Shown here piece by piece: positions 41,622 to 51,228 of a stretch of DNA of 64,000 bases. Origin of the DNA: Leptolyngbya sp. FACHB-8 (GTDB taxonomy: Bacteria > Cyanobacteriota > Cyanobacteriia > Elainellales > Elainellaceae); NCBI RefSeq assembly GCF_014695575.1, contig NZ_JACJOO010000040.1, forward strand, positions 1-64,000, in the 5' to 3' direction. Under the pieces are notes generated by a model. It was not told the origin of the DNA. It made no database searches and was given only the letters and a program-made list of their open reading frames with translations. Each line of letters starts with the position of its first letter. Position 1 is the stretch's first letter. Both the position numbers and the translations under genes were made by a program.

Positions 41622-43634
41622 TTAAGCGCCTTGAGTAACGGCTGACCGCACTTCGGTCAAGTGAATGATATCCTGCCGAGGATCAACGTAGCTGACTTTG
41701 ACTTCCAGGCGATCGCCTGGATAAATCGCTCGGTCAAACCGCATGGCTAATTCCAGCCCCAAGTCCTCCAGCAAAATTAGCCCTAGCCCTTCGTGTTCCC
41801 GCAGCCAACGGAGCATCAGCGATTGCCATATCTCCTCTTGATGGCGGCGCAGGTATTCCAAGCCCCAATACCGATTGCTCTGGCGCTCGACCATTGTTGC
41901 TTCGTAGGTCACCGCGCTAACCGACTGGAGAGTCTCTTTCAGTTCCTCTTCGGAGAAGGGGAGGCTGTTGCCCTGCAGATGTGCCTTGATCTGGAAGTGG
42001 GCCAGCAAATCTGTATAACGCCGAATGGGAGACGTTACCTGAGTATAGGTATCCAACCCCAAACTGGCATGACGAATGGGGGTGATTCCCATTTCACTAC
42101 GAGGCATGCAGCGGCGAATGGCAGAATCCCGTACAGGACCAGAAGGCAGTGCTAGTAGCTCTTCCTCTGGTGGTAGTTCTGGCTGAGGTTGCCCTCGGAA
42201 CGGTAAGGGGATCTGGTTTTCCTGCCCGTAGCGACCTGCTACTTCTCCGGTCAGAATCATCATTTCTGCCACCAGTTGGCGGGCCGAAGAATCCTCCAGA
42301 ACATCAATCGTAACTTCGTCTTCTAGAACTTTAATGGACGACTCTGGCATCCGGATCGTAATCGCCCCTTGAGTTTGGCGAAACTCATACCGCTTTCGTG
42401 CCCATTGATCCAGCCCCAGTAACTCCTGCTCAGCCATAACACCCAGCTCAATCATCTCATCCACATCGTCGTAGGTCAGGCGATAGGTCGGCTTGACCAG
42501 AGTGGGATAGATTTCATAGCTGTGGATAGCTCCCGTTTCTTCCAGCACCACCGCAAAGCTAAGGGAGCAACAAACTTCTCCCTGAATCAGGCTCATGGGG
42601 CCTGTCGCCAGCTCACTGGGGAACATCGAAATCATACCCGTCGGCAAGTACAGCGTCGTACAGCGGCGGCGGGCTTCTTGATCCAGTACATCCCCAGGGG
42701 TAAGCCATCGAGTTGGGTCAGCAATGTGGATCCAAATCCGTTGCTTACCGTCTTCCAGATACTCCAGGCTAAGCCCGTCATCGATTTCGCGGGTGCTGGC
42801 ATCGTCAATGGTATAGACCTTCAGGTGGGTCAAATCCAGACGATTGGGATAGGAATCAGGGGGAGGCATGGTGAGGTAGCTCTGAGCGGTATCGAGAACC
42901 CGGCTAGGAAATTGAGTGGGTATCTGGCTGCGTCGGAGGAAGAGGTTCTCATGAGGCTTCCACAGTTTCAGGTCTACCAGCAGCTGGAAGGCTGCTGGTG
43001 CCGTATCGCCTCGTCCCAGAGCTGTCAATACTTCAATGGCCGCGGCTCGGTTATTGGCTGCTTCTCCCAGGGTGGCATATTTTTCCAGAGTTTCCAAACG
43101 CGACCGATCGCTATTCTGCCATTCGACAGACTCCCCAGCCAGAGCAGCTTGAGTCCGTTCCAGGAAGCTTTGCCATTCGTGCTGCTTCTGCTGTTGCACC
43201 GCTATTTGGTGCCGTAGTTCTTCAACCTGAGTTACCGGGCGGGGTTCGTAGCGATCGCCCTTCTGCTTAAAAAACAACTTGTCGTCTGACAGCAGACAAT
43301 GCGCCGCATAACATAGAGGCGCACTTTGGTCAGAAAACAGCAACAGTGCCATTCCAGTAGCGTCTGTTGCCTCACCGTCCTCTACTAAGAGCTCCCAAGC
43401 TACTTCCAGGCTCGAGGGGTCTAAGTAGGGCTCAATTTCGGCAAGGAACCCTGGAATATCTTTAGGTTCATAACCCTTGCCCGTAACGGTATAGGTCATC
43501 TCTCGGGGATGAAGCTTGTGAGCCTGGCCCCGCTGGTCAATGGCAATCCAATCGCGCTTGCCTTCAGGCCGATCAATAACCGCGAGGCGGCGATCGCCAT
43601 TGACTCGGAATTCAACCAGCGTCCCTTTCTCCAT
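41622..43634 (-). CDS. RNB-family 3'-5' exoribonuclease (RNase II/R type)
   Basis: The product is 670 aa from ATG 43634 (MEKGTLVEFRVNGDRRLAVI). The 26 codons upstream lack support. The RNB catalytic centre is TIDDASTREIDDGLS with its metal-binding aspartates, followed by WIHIADPTRWL and RYTDLLAHFQ. A degenerate S1-like domain closes the protein. It degrades RNA from the 3' end. Whether it behaves as RNase II or R cannot be told. It lies behind rpmG and rpsR on the same strand, a gene order I recall from other cyanobacteria, and a terminator separates it from rpsR. Confidence 0.9.
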   Translation of the reverse strand: MEKGTLVEFRVNGDRRLAVIDRPEGKRDWIAIDQRGQAHKLHPREMTYTVTGKGYEPKDIPGFLAEIEPYLDPSSLEVAWELLVEDGEATDATGMALLLFSDQSAPLCYAAHCLLSDDKLFFKQKGDRYEPRPVTQVEELRHQIAVQQQKQHEWQSFLERTQAALAGESVEWQNSDRSRLETLEKYATLGEAANNRAAAIEVLTALGRGDTAPAAFQLLVDLKLWKPHENLFLRRSQIPTQFPSRVLDTAQSYLTMPPPDSYPNRLDLTHLKVYTIDDASTREIDDGLSLEYLEDGKQRIWIHIADPTRWLTPGDVLDQEARRRCTTLYLPTGMISMFPSELATGPMSLIQGEVCCSLSFAVVLEETGAIHSYEIYPTLVKPTYRLTYDDVDEMIELGVMAEQELLGLDQWARKRYEFRQTQGAITIRMPESSIKVLEDEVTIDVLEDSSARQLVAEMMILTGEVAGRYGQENQIPLPFRGQPQPELPPEEELLALPSGPVRDSAIRRCMPRSEMGITPIRHASLGLDTYTQVTSPIRRYTDLLAHFQIKAHLQGNSLPFSEEELKETLQSVSAVTYEATMVERQSNRYWGLEYLRRHQEEIWQSLMLRWLREHEGLGLILLEDLGLELAMRFDRAIYPGDRLEVKVSYVDPRQDIIHLTEVRSAVTQGA

Positions 43635-43755
43635 CCCAATTCTTTCAGGTAAGTTGTCAATTTGATGCGTACTGATCCCTTTACAGCCTCTTGCTTGAGG
43701 GGATAAGAGCATGGAAATTTCTAAGTTCTTTGTAGCGATCCCCAGTGGAATGCAA

Positions 43756-43806
43756 CAAAAAAATCAGACCCAGCCAACACATTTCTCTATGGTATCTGGG
43801 TCTGAT
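43756..43806 (-). terminator. Intrinsic terminator of rpmG-rpsR
   Basis: ATCAGACCCAG (43763-43773) pairs with CTGGGTCTGAT (43796-43806). Read on the minus strand the stem is followed by a run of seven T. It lies 19 bp after the rpsR stop. Confidence 0.8.
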
Positions 43807-43824
43807 GAATTCGTCTGTGTTGAA

Positions 43825-44040
43825 TTATCCTTCGCGGTTGACGAAGGGTAGCAACGCAAGAAGGCGTGCCCGCTTGATGGATTGGGTCAAATCACGCTGC
43901 TGCTTAGCAGTTAGCCCAGTGATACGGCGGGGAAGGATCTTGCCACGCTCAGTAATGAACTTCTTCAGCAGATCCACATCCTTGTAATCGATGGGCTCAG
44001 AAGGCTTAATCGGGGAAACTCGACGACGGTAATAGCTCAT
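43825..44040 (-). CDS. rpsR: 30S ribosomal protein S18
   Basis: The 71-residue protein is of standard length, with family blocks [21 protein letters not shown] and [25 protein letters not shown]18 binds S6 and the central domain of 16S rRNA. It follows rpmG by 97 bp on the same strand, the order usual in cyanobacteria and plastids (rpl33-rps18). Confidence 0.97.
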   Translation of the reverse strand: MSYYRRRVSPIKPSEPIDYKDVDLLKKFITERGKILPRRITGLTAKQQRDLTQSIKRARLLALLPFVNREG

Positions 44041-44137
44041 GATGCTTTTCTCTGTACGGTCAGGACTTCAAGAATCAATACGGACAAAATGGCCCTTTGA
44101 CGACAAGGCGTCTCAGGACATTGATTCACCAGGAGAT

Positions 44138-44329
44138 TTACTTGATCTCCTTGTGGACCGTGTGCTTGTTGCAGTGGGTGCAGAATTTGTTTAACTCCAG
44201 CCGGTTGGTAGTATTCCGGCGGTTCTTGGTGGTGGTGTAACGCGAAACCCCAGGCGATCGCTTATCGGGGTTTGTGCGACACTCGGTGCATTCCAGCGTA
44301 ATGATGATACGGACGCCCTTGGCTGCCAT
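44138..44329 (-). CDS. rpmG: 50S ribosomal protein L33
   Basis: The 63-residue protein keeps both zinc-binding pairs, CTEC and CTHC, so it is the zinc-ribbon form. It ends KHTVHKEIK as in plastid L33. It is first in the rpmG-rpsR transcript. Confidence 0.96.
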   Translation of the reverse strand: MAAKGVRIIITLECTECRTNPDKRSPGVSRYTTTKNRRNTTNRLELNKFCTHCNKHTVHKEIK

Positions 44330-44364
44330 AATTAAAGGCTCATCTTGAGATTAAACACAAACTA

Positions 44365-44895
44365 TTATTTTTTCATACGACTGCGCAGATCGGCAACTAA
44401 TTTTTGGACTTTCATATCTAAAGAGTAGCCGCGCCGGCTTTCAACAATAAAAGTGCGGGCGAAGCGGTCATGGAGTGTTAAACCCCACTCGGAACCATTC
44501 AGCGCAAAGATGGCATCACCTCCTAGAGGAATCAGTAATAGCAGGGCCCAAGCGGTTGTCGGGCTCAGGTGTGTTATGCCCCAGAAGGCCCAGAATGTGA
44601 CGATCCCCAATCCTAGCTCCCGTTTTGTCAGATCTTGCAGCGTCGGAGTTCCTCCTCGACCACCATCCAGAATCCGCATATCCATCGCCCATCGTCCCAG
44701 GCTCTGGCCTCGGTTACGTGATACCAGTACCACCCGCATCCCCAGCCAACCCACTCCAAAGACGAATAGCTGAGCCCATCCCACGCCCATAAAGCTGCTG
44801 ATTAAGCCAACTCCCAGGGCATCAATACCCAGGGCTGCGCCCCGGCGCCATAGGGGTACCGGAACAGGGCGTTGGGTAGGAGGAAGTCGGGTCAT
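44365..44895 (-). CDS. RDD-family membrane protein
   Basis: The 176-residue protein has the RDD layout. WRRGAALGIDALGVGLI contains the Arg/Asp signature in the first helix, and NRGQSLGRWAMDMRILD follows the second helix. Two more hydrophobic segments and a basic tail follow. Some RDD proteins have been linked to ion or metabolite transport, and function here is unknown. It lies 35 bp upstream of rpmG on the same strand and may be cotranscribed. Confidence 0.85.
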   Translation of the reverse strand: MTRLPPTQRPVPVPLWRRGAALGIDALGVGLISSFMGVGWAQLFVFGVGWLGMRVVLVSRNRGQSLGRWAMDMRILDGGRGGTPTLQDLTKRELGLGIVTFWAFWGITHLSPTTAWALLLLIPLGGDAIFALNGSEWGLTLHDRFARTFIVESRRGYSLDMKVQKLVADLRSRMKK

Positions 44896-45137
44896 AGCCG
44901 GGCTCCAAAATGTAGCGCTGAAGGGTAAGGCTACGGGCGATCGCCTGCTTCCATGATATAGCGATCGCCCAGTAGGATTTGTTTGCAGATAATTAGAACA
45001 TGGGTCGTCTATCCCGAAAACAGACCCGAGTCACCAACCTTGATGTTGAGGAGAACGCTCCTCCCTTGTTTCCTAACTCAATTGGTTCGACTATAAGAAG
45101 GCATTTGAGACGTTAATGCTGATCTCCTGGCCTGCCT

Positions 45138-46376
45138 ATGCTCCCTGTTGTTGAAGCTGAAGACCTGATTCTGCAGCTCGTTCGTCCCCTCACTGCGACC
45201 CAAGATTCTGAATCGATAGATCTTCTTCAGGGGCTGGGACGAATTCTCAGCCAACCAATCCTCAGCCCCCTTGACTTTCCCCACTGGGATAACTCAGCGA
45301 TGGATGGGTATGCTGTACGTTTTGCTGATGTTGCCGACTGTGGCTCTGAGCAGCCTGCAATTCTCCGTGTTGTCGAGGAGATCCCTGCTGGAGTGGCTCC
45401 CCAGAGAATGGTTCAACCGGGTGAGGCGGCGCGCATTTTGACCGGAGCGATGATGCCTGCTGGGGCTGATACGGTTGTCATGCAAGAAGTTACCCGGCGA
45501 GAAGGGGATGATGTTCATATCTTGTCGGCCCCCAAACCGCAGCAATTTGTCCGCCACAAAGCAGAGTTTCATCGGGCAGGTGAGCTGTTGCTGTCTCCAG
45601 GAACGGTGCTAAATCCACCCGAAATTGCCGTACTGGCAGCTGCTCAATGCCCTCAGCTATCGGTTTATCGGCGATTGCGAGTCGCGATACTCTCCACTGG
45701 AGATGAACTAGTTCTGCCGAACCAACCTCTTCAGCCCGGGCAAATTGTGGATTCTAATCAATATGCATTAGCCGCGGCGATCGCTCAAGCTGGAGCCATC
45801 CCCCTGCCTCTTGGCATTGTGGCTGACGACCCCGAAGCTTTGCGTCAGGCGATTAAAAATGCTTGTATGCAGGCTGATGTCGTCATTTCCTCGGGGGGGG
45901 TCTCCGTGGGGGACTACGACTATGTCGAACAAATTTTGCAAGAACTGGGTGGTACCCTTCACATCCGTCAGGTAGCAATCCGACCGGGTAAACCGTTGAC
46001 TGTCGCCACCTTCGAGGAAGATCGAGCCGCTTCTTTATACTTTGGGCTTCCTGGCAATCCTGTATCGGCTCTGGTAACCTTCTGGCGATTTGTGCGACCA
46101 GCTTTAGCAAAAATGGCTGGACAGGCTGAAGGGTACCGGCCTAGCTTTGTGTGGGGGCGATCGCAGCAAGAACTCAATGGAGACAGCAGACGAGAAGCTT
46201 ATTTATGGGGCCGCCTGACAATAACGGAGGTTGGCTATACCTTTATCCCAGCAGGAGGTAGTCATAGTTCAGGGAATTTAATCAACCTGGCTCAGACGAA
46301 TGCTTTGGCGGTACTTCCTGCAGGGCAAGTTTCTGTGAAAGCCGGAGAATCCATTCAAATTCTGCCGATAAGTTAG
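45138..46376 (+). CDS. moeA: Molybdopterin molybdotransferase MoeA
   Basis: The 412-residue enzyme inserts molybdate into adenylated molybdopterin, the last step of molybdenum cofactor synthesis, used for example by nitrate reductase. Motifs in order are NSAMDGYAVR, ILTGAMMPAGADTVVMQE, STGDEL, SSGGVSVGDYDYV and FGLPGNPVSALVTF. No other moe or moa genes are nearby. A molybdenum-cofactor riboswitch was looked for upstream and not recognised. Confidence 0.95.
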   Translation: MLPVVEAEDLILQLVRPLTATQDSESIDLLQGLGRILSQPILSPLDFPHWDNSAMDGYAVRFADVADCGSEQPAILRVVEEIPAGVAPQRMVQPGEAARILTGAMMPAGADTVVMQEVTRREGDDVHILSAPKPQQFVRHKAEFHRAGELLLSPGTVLNPPEIAVLAAAQCPQLSVYRRLRVAILSTGDELVLPNQPLQPGQIVDSNQYALAAAIAQAGAIPLPLGIVADDPEALRQAIKNACMQADVVISSGGVSVGDYDYVEQILQELGGTLHIRQVAIRPGKPLTVATFEEDRAASLYFGLPGNPVSALVTFWRFVRPALAKMAGQAEGYRPSFVWGRSQQELNGDSRREAYLWGRLTITEVGYTFIPAGGSHSSGNLINLAQTNALAVLPAGQVSVKAGESIQILPIS

Positions 46377-46479
46377 CGATCGCCTTCTTCATGAAGCTTG
46401 GGAAGAAAGGGCAAAGCTTCACTTTAGATAGCCAAGAGTTATATCAACATTCTCTTAGATAAGTAGAAAAGATAAATAT

Positions 46480-46531
46480 GCTTTGCTGGCTAGTGCAAAG
46501 CGCCTCACCCCAGCTGTATTTGGGGTTTTTT
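46480..46531 (+). ncRNA. Possible small RNA ending in an intrinsic terminator
   Basis: GCTTTGC pairs with GCAAAGC (46480-46501). A short single-stranded piece GCCTC comes next, then ACCCCA pairs with TGGGGT followed by TTTTTT (46507-46531). GATAAAT just upstream (46471-46477) could be a -10 box. The two-stem layout recalls the cyanobacterial Yfr1 RNA, but its core sequence is not fully present. It may equally be the moeA terminator, 130 bp downstream of that gene. Confidence 0.35.
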
Positions 46532-46548
46532 ACTCCATTTACGGAGAC

Positions 46549-46591
46549 ATGGATGGCGCATGATGGGTAACACCCATCATGCGCCATCCAT
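46549..46591. repeat. Perfect hairpin, 20-bp arms, loop AAC
   Basis: ATGGATGGCGCATGATGGGT pairs exactly with its complement ending at 46591. It follows the terminator-like unit by 17 bp. Confidence 0.85.
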
Positions 46592-47246
46592 ACTTCATCC
46601 TGAGTAAGCAGAAAATACAGTGTTGCTGGGAGTTCTAGAGCTTTAAGGTAGGGTCAAGGTAACGGAAATTTATAAACAAAATGTTAAGTTCCGCATAATG
46701 GCGGATAGAGTATCAGCCATCCATCGACCCCCCATAATTCCGGAGAGCAGCTACCTTATAGATAGCCAAGGACAAGAAATCCCTAACAAACACAGGTCAG
46801 CCTGGTTGAGTTTCTCACCTAAAGCATCTCAGCGGCGACATTACCTGATTTCAGGAAAAAGATTTAAGGATTTCTCGCAAACCAATTGGCGATTTTGAAA
46901 AAGTATGGCTACAGTATTGATCTGGTTGTAAATACCCAATTGCTTTTTCATTTCTTAACAGTCAGTCAGCTGGGGCAATGAAGATGCAATTCAAAAGGGA
47001 AAAGCTACAATCAGGATTGATCTCAGACTTAACTGAGAACATTTTCATACACAACCCATAAACCTGACCCCTTCCTAAATGGAGACTTTTGTCTCCGAGG
47101 CCACCCGTCTGCACCGGATGTCCCATGCCCACTGGGCTGTGGATCACAATGGCTGGCTTGGTTCTCTAAATTCACCCCAAAGATTCTGTAATTCCACGAA
47201 TTGCTGAATCTTGCACTGTTATTTGAAGGAGCATGAGGAGCACGGC

Positions 47247-48368
47247 ATGACCCAGGCAAACGACGTACTCGAGACCCTTGACCCTGTAGAGGCAGATTTT
47301 GACCTCGCGGATGCAGATGAGGATCGGGACGATGGTTTTGACTTCCAAGCGGATGCAGACGACGACGATAAGCCGGTAAAAGGTCGTACCTCACGGCGGC
47401 GGGCGCAGACCAAGAAAAAGCATTACACCGAAGATTCCATCCGCCTCTATCTCCAGGAGATTGGACGAATTCGCCTTCTGCGAGCCGATGAAGAAATTGA
47501 ACTGGCTCGGAAAATTGCTGACCTGCTGGAATTAGAGCGGGTACGCGAAAAACTGATGGGCAAGCTCGACCGGGAGCCAAACGACACCGAGTGGGCAGAG
47601 GCTGTTGATATGGCGCTGCCGGCCTTCCGTCGTCGCTTGTTTGTAGGTCGCCGTGCAAAAGACAAGATGGTTCAGTCTAACTTGCGACTGGTGGTATCCA
47701 TCGCGAAGAAGTACATGAACCGTGGCTTGTCTTTCCAGGATTTGATTCAGGAGGGGAGTCTGGGCCTGATTCGCGCCGCCGAAAAGTTTGACCACGAGAA
47801 AGGGTACAAGTTTTCAACTTACGCTACCTGGTGGATTCGTCAGGCTATTACTCGGGCGATCGCTGACCAGTCTCGTACCATTCGCCTTCCGGTTCACCTT
47901 TACGAGACCATTTCCCGCATCAAGAAGACGACCAAACTGCTGTCTCAGGAAATGGGCCGGAAGCCGACCGAGGAAGAAATCGCCACTCGTATGGAAATGA
48001 CCATCGAAAAGCTGCGATTCATTGCTAAATCGGCTCAACTTCCCATCTCCCTTGAAACCCCAATTGGTAAAGAAGAAGATTCTCGTTTGGGCGACTTCAT
48101 CGAATCCGATGGTGAAACCCCTGAAGATCAGGTATCGAAGAATCTGTTGCGGGAAGATTTAGAAACCGTACTCAGCACTTTGAGCCCTCGCGAGCGTGAC
48201 GTGCTGCGCCTGCGCTACGGCCTGGATGATGGCCGTATGAAAACGCTCGAAGAGATTGGTCAAATCTTCAATGTAACCCGTGAGCGTATTCGCCAAATCG
48301 AGGCGAAGGCACTTCGGAAACTCCGTCATCCGAACCGGAATAGTGTTCTGAAAGAATACATCCGCTAA
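47247..48368 (+). CDS. sigA: Principal RNA polymerase sigma factor (SigA/RpoD)
   Basis: The product is 373 aa from ATG 47247, with GAGGAG about 6 nt upstream. The frame to 47211 is unsupported. An acidic N-terminus (residues 5-45) is followed by region 1.2 ([16 protein letters not shown]) and region 2 ([18 protein letters not shown] and [15 protein letters not shown]). Region 3 comes next, then region 4.2 with its helix-turn-helix ([27 protein letters not shown]). Full conservation and a well-formed acidic 1.1-like part indicate the group 1 factor rather than a group 2 paralogue, though group 2 factors are close relatives. A strong terminator follows. Confidence 0.92.
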   Translation: MTQANDVLETLDPVEADFDLADADEDRDDGFDFQADADDDDKPVKGRTSRRRAQTKKKHYTEDSIRLYLQEIGRIRLLRADEEIELARKIADLLELERVREKLMGKLDREPNDTEWAEAVDMALPAFRRRLFVGRRAKDKMVQSNLRLVVSIAKKYMNRGLSFQDLIQEGSLGLIRAAEKFDHEKGYKFSTYATWWIRQAITRAIADQSRTIRLPVHLYETISRIKKTTKLLSQEMGRKPTEEEIATRMEMTIEKLRFIAKSAQLPISLETPIGKEEDSRLGDFIESDGETPEDQVSKNLLREDLETVLSTLSPRERDVLRLRYGLDDGRMKTLEEIGQIFNVTRERIRQIEAKALRKLRHPNRNSVLKEYIR

Positions 48369-48403
48369 TTCTCACAAGCTTGAGTTGTGTGCTTTGCATA
48401 AGT

Positions 48404-48433
48404 AGGAGCCTTTTTCGGAAGGCTCCTTTTTTT
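48404..48433 (+). terminator. Intrinsic terminator of sigA
   Basis: AGGAGCCTT pairs with AAGGCTCCT followed by a long T-run, 36 bp after the stop. Confidence 0.88.
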
Positions 48434-48781
48434 GCTTGATGGATATGGGGGAAACCCGGCGCAAGCCTGGTTGATGCCCTTGTGAAGGGGTATGAGACTA
48501 TACTTTCGGCGATCGCACTGTGGAACTCCATGGAAAGCGAGAAAAGACCGATGCCCGAGTTCGGTAAATTCTCGATAGAGTTTTTTGCCAAGCTAAGGGA
48601 TATAAGGAGATGGCCTAGCAGGTACAGATTTAATTTAGAGTCTGCTACTTTTACGCTTACAAGTATATTTTCTTGCTGGGAAAGCTGTATTCCTGAAGCT
48701 GTTACCCAATCGTTTGAGAGTGAATCTCAGCATATGGGGTAGGGTTAATCGTCGCTCTTTGCCATCTCTACGGACGAGGTC
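48434..48781. other. Gap between sigA and the response regulator
   Basis: An 86-codon frame at 48482-48742 begins with GTG and has no ribosome-binding site or family resemblance, so it was not accepted. No hairpin element was seen. Confidence 0.5.
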
Positions 48782-49174
48782 ATGAATCAGGGGCAAGAGC
48801 AGAGAGTAAATGCAAAAATTTTAATCGTAGATGATACAGCCATTAGCCGTAAGCTCCTGGCTGAAATTCTGCGGCGTGAGAAGTACGACATCTATGAAGC
48901 AATAGATGGCGCTTCGGGTTTGAAAATCGCTCAGCTGGCTTCTCCAGATTTGATTCTGCTGGATATTTGTATGCCAGGGCTGAATGGGTATGTTGTGTGC
49001 CAACACCTTAAGAAGCAACCTGAAACGCGCAACACACCAGTTATTTTTGTGACGGCTTCAACGCAACATGGAGCTCGCATGAAGGCTTTGGGGTGCGGGG
49101 GCAATGATTACATCACGAAACCATTTGCAATCCCAGAACTAAAACAGTGCGTAGCTTACCATTTGCAGAGCTAA
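48782..49174 (+). CDS. Single-domain response regulator (CheY-like)
   Basis: The 130-residue protein is one receiver domain with no output domain. Acidic residues Asp17 and Asp18 (VDD), phospho-acceptor Asp61 (LLDICMPG), Thr91 and Lys113 (ITKPF) are all present, so it should accept phosphate. No histidine kinase gene is next to it. CheY-like proteins of this kind act in phototaxis and pilus control in cyanobacteria, which is only a possibility here. Confidence 0.9.
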   Translation: MNQGQEQRVNAKILIVDDTAISRKLLAEILRREKYDIYEAIDGASGLKIAQLASPDLILLDICMPGLNGYVVCQHLKKQPETRNTPVIFVTASTQHGARMKALGCGGNDYITKPFAIPELKQCVAYHLQS

Positions 49175-49254
49175 GCTACGCATTCTATATACGAGGGGAT
49201 AGGCATACTCTTCTCCATACAGGATAGAGCGTCTATTCCTGCCCCTTTGAAGGG

Positions 49255-49797
49255 CTAGAATTGCAAACCAACGCCTGCCTGGACGGAAGCAGCTGTGTCT
49301 CCTGACTCTTCGTAAGCATCGAAAGCAATGATGGCATTGCCAAAGACAACCAGGTCGCTGTCCGGAAGGGTCCAATCTACACCCGGTTGAAGAACGAAGG
49401 CTGTTTGGTTGCCAACAGGTGAGTAATCGTCATCACCGCTAAACGGCAGGGCTACTCCGGCTCCAAGATAGCCATCGATATCCCAGGTAATAGGAATGTC
49501 ATAGGAAACTGTCGGCACAAATGTCGTGCCGTCACTGATCAATAATTGCCCCCGTACTGAAATAGGGACTTCCAGGAAGCGATAGCGAACAGCAACAACG
49601 CCACCCGATGAACTGTCTTCATTTTCGTTCCCACCGGTCAGGCCGATAGACCCCCCAATTCCAATGTAGCTACCATAGGCGGCCTGAGCTTGGGCCGTAG
49701 GGGTCGCGATATTCCAACTGATGCAGGCGGCCAGGGCACCCAGGGCGATCGCTCCCAAGGAATCGAATCTGATGTCGCTCAGGCGAAGACATTTCAT
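49255..49797 (-). CDS. Exported, probably outer-membrane beta-barrel-like protein
   Basis: The product is 180 aa from ATG 49797, with GAGGAG about 10 nt upstream. The frame to 49839 is unsupported. A signal peptide (about 15-38, ending ATPTAQAQA) is followed by Gly-rich, alternating hydrophobic and polar strands: YGSYIGIGGSIGLTG, GVVAVRYRFLEVPISVRGQLL and others. The C-terminus is VQAGVGLQF. The final aromatic residue and strand pattern suit a small outer-membrane barrel. No specific family was recognised. It is convergent with the response regulator. Confidence 0.7.
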   Translation of the reverse strand: MKCLRLSDIRFDSLGAIALGALAACISWNIATPTAQAQAAYGSYIGIGGSIGLTGGNENEDSSSGGVVAVRYRFLEVPISVRGQLLISDGTTFVPTVSYDIPITWDIDGYLGAGVALPFSGDDDYSPVGNQTAFVLQPGVDWTLPDSDLVVFGNAIIAFDAYEESGDTAASVQAGVGLQF

Positions 49798-50453
49798 GCT
49801 GTTCAAACTCCTCAACTTCTGATCACGCACGATAAACACAAAACATAAGTAGAAAATCTAATGGAAGGCGATTATAGGAGCGTCTTGATCATTCAAAAAA
49901 CGGATAAGATTCTTCGAATTTCTCAAATTTTAGACTGATGTCTCTTGAATGAATCATTTTTCTGCTGAAAATATTGCTTGCGACGCTATGGGTGTGTAGG
50001 TGTGATCGTTCTCGAATGGGTTGGCTTTCACGGTACTGAACTGGTTCCAGGTACCCTTAGGCATGTAGATTGCGCGAGTCTCTAGCAACAGAAGCTAACT
50101 ATCTTTGGTTGGACGCGGCTTTATATGAAAACAGTATGACAAAGAGGGGGTTTTGAGGTAAAAACCGCTCCAAAACACCCTGCTCAGTCCAACCCATCAG
50201 CGTTAAAAAAAGCCAGATTATCCTGGAAAATTAGCTAAAATTCCTGCATTCCAGGGATTAATGGGCTCGATCTTTTAATCTGCCTTCTTCTACCACTTTA
50301 TTGCTCCAAGAAAACTTCTCTCCTGCTTGTCCACTTTCCTCTTCTGGGCACACTAAAGCAGTAGCGGTTTGAGTGACTGAAGACTCATGTAGAGGATGGC
50401 GCACAGCCTTCCCCATCCGCCGAAGCACCTTGAACGCACAGGTAACCTGTTAT
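49798..50453. other. Divergent gap without recognisable elements
   Basis: More than 600 bp, AT-rich at the left, with no hairpin element, RNA gene or accepted frame. It should carry promoters for both flanking exported-protein genes. Confidence 0.5.
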
Positions 50454-51059
50454 ATGTGGAAATTCATTCGCCTTGCTCTTGTCTCCGCAACTGTTCTTTT
50501 GCCCCTTGCATCCGATCGCATTGCACCCGCGATCGCCCAAGAGCGTCAAGGGTGCTTCATGATCAATCAGTCTGGACGTCTCATTGACCTTGGGGAGTTT
50601 TGTCCTACGGCCACGCCGTTTGCTCCCCCTGTTACTGCGGCGTCGACTGAGACAGGACCATCAGGGCAGCCCCTGGGGACGGGCGATATTCAGGTTACGT
50701 TGCGCTGGACAACGGTGGATGATTTAGACCTTGCTGTGACAGATCCGGCTGGTGACGTTGTAGCGTACTACAATCCATCTATTGGGTCGGGTGGCCAACT
50801 AGACGTAGATGCCAATGCTGGATGTGGTGAACAAAACGGGAGCCCGATTGAAAATATTTTCTGGCCGACCGGTGGAGCTCCTCAAGGGCAATACACGGTG
50901 GCAGTTAACCTATTTACCCGGTGTGAATCCTCGACCGAGCCAATCTCATTCTCGTTACGAGTACTGGTGCAAGGTACAACGCGCACCTTTGAAGGCACTG
51001 TGAGTGATGGTGAACCCGTGGCCACATTTCCTTTCTCCCTGCCGGTGGGGCAGCAGTAG
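50454..51059 (+). CDS. Exported YfaP/DUF2135-like protein
   Basis: The product is 201 aa from ATG 50454 (MWKFIRLALVSATVLLPLA), with AGGTAAC about 8 nt upstream. A signal peptide ends near residue 30. The C-terminal domain (about 80-200) has GDIQVTLRWTTVDDLDLAVTDP, then GGQLDVDANAGC and IENIFWP, then a YTVAVNLF strand. This is the pattern of the DUF2135 (YfaP) beta-sandwich family. It is presumably periplasmic. Function is unknown. A proline-rich lipoprotein gene follows 170 bp downstream on the same strand. Confidence 0.78.
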   Translation: MWKFIRLALVSATVLLPLASDRIAPAIAQERQGCFMINQSGRLIDLGEFCPTATPFAPPVTAASTETGPSGQPLGTGDIQVTLRWTTVDDLDLAVTDPAGDVVAYYNPSIGSGGQLDVDANAGCGEQNGSPIENIFWPTGGAPQGQYTVAVNLFTRCESSTEPISFSLRVLVQGTTRTFEGTVSDGEPVATFPFSLPVGQQ

Positions 51060-51228
51060 AGGGCAGGTTTAAAGATTTTTGAGAATTGCCATGACAAAAA
51101 CTGAAACAAGTCGTTGATCAACCGAGTCCAGAGCTAGGATTGAAATCAAGAATCTGAATTATCTTTAAGAGACGACCGATTCTTGGTGAGTGTTGCGTTT
51201 TTTCAACAACTCTTGTGGGAGAGGGGCT

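Larger units (their letters stand above)
46377..47246. other. Gap upstream of rpoD/sigA with a possible small RNA and a hairpin
   Basis: A hairpin-plus-terminator unit lies at 46480-46531 and a perfect 20-bp-arm hairpin at 46549-46591. The 650 bp closer to the sigma-factor gene contain no convincing gene. A 66-codon frame at 46698-46898 lacks a Shine-Dalgarno sequence. This long leader probably carries the sigA promoters. Confidence 0.55.

Noticed and set aside
44896-45137. Possible molybdenum-cofactor riboswitch before moeA
   Set aside because: Only a small stem (GAGGAGAACGCTCCTC) is present. The conserved motif was not found.
46698-46898. A 66-codon frame upstream of sigA
   Set aside because: It has no Shine-Dalgarno sequence and a composition like leader DNA. 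It lies where sigA promoters are expected.
48482-48742. An 86-codon frame between sigA and the response regulator
   Set aside because: It begins with GTG, has no Shine-Dalgarno sequence at the right distance, and the product has no domain-like features.
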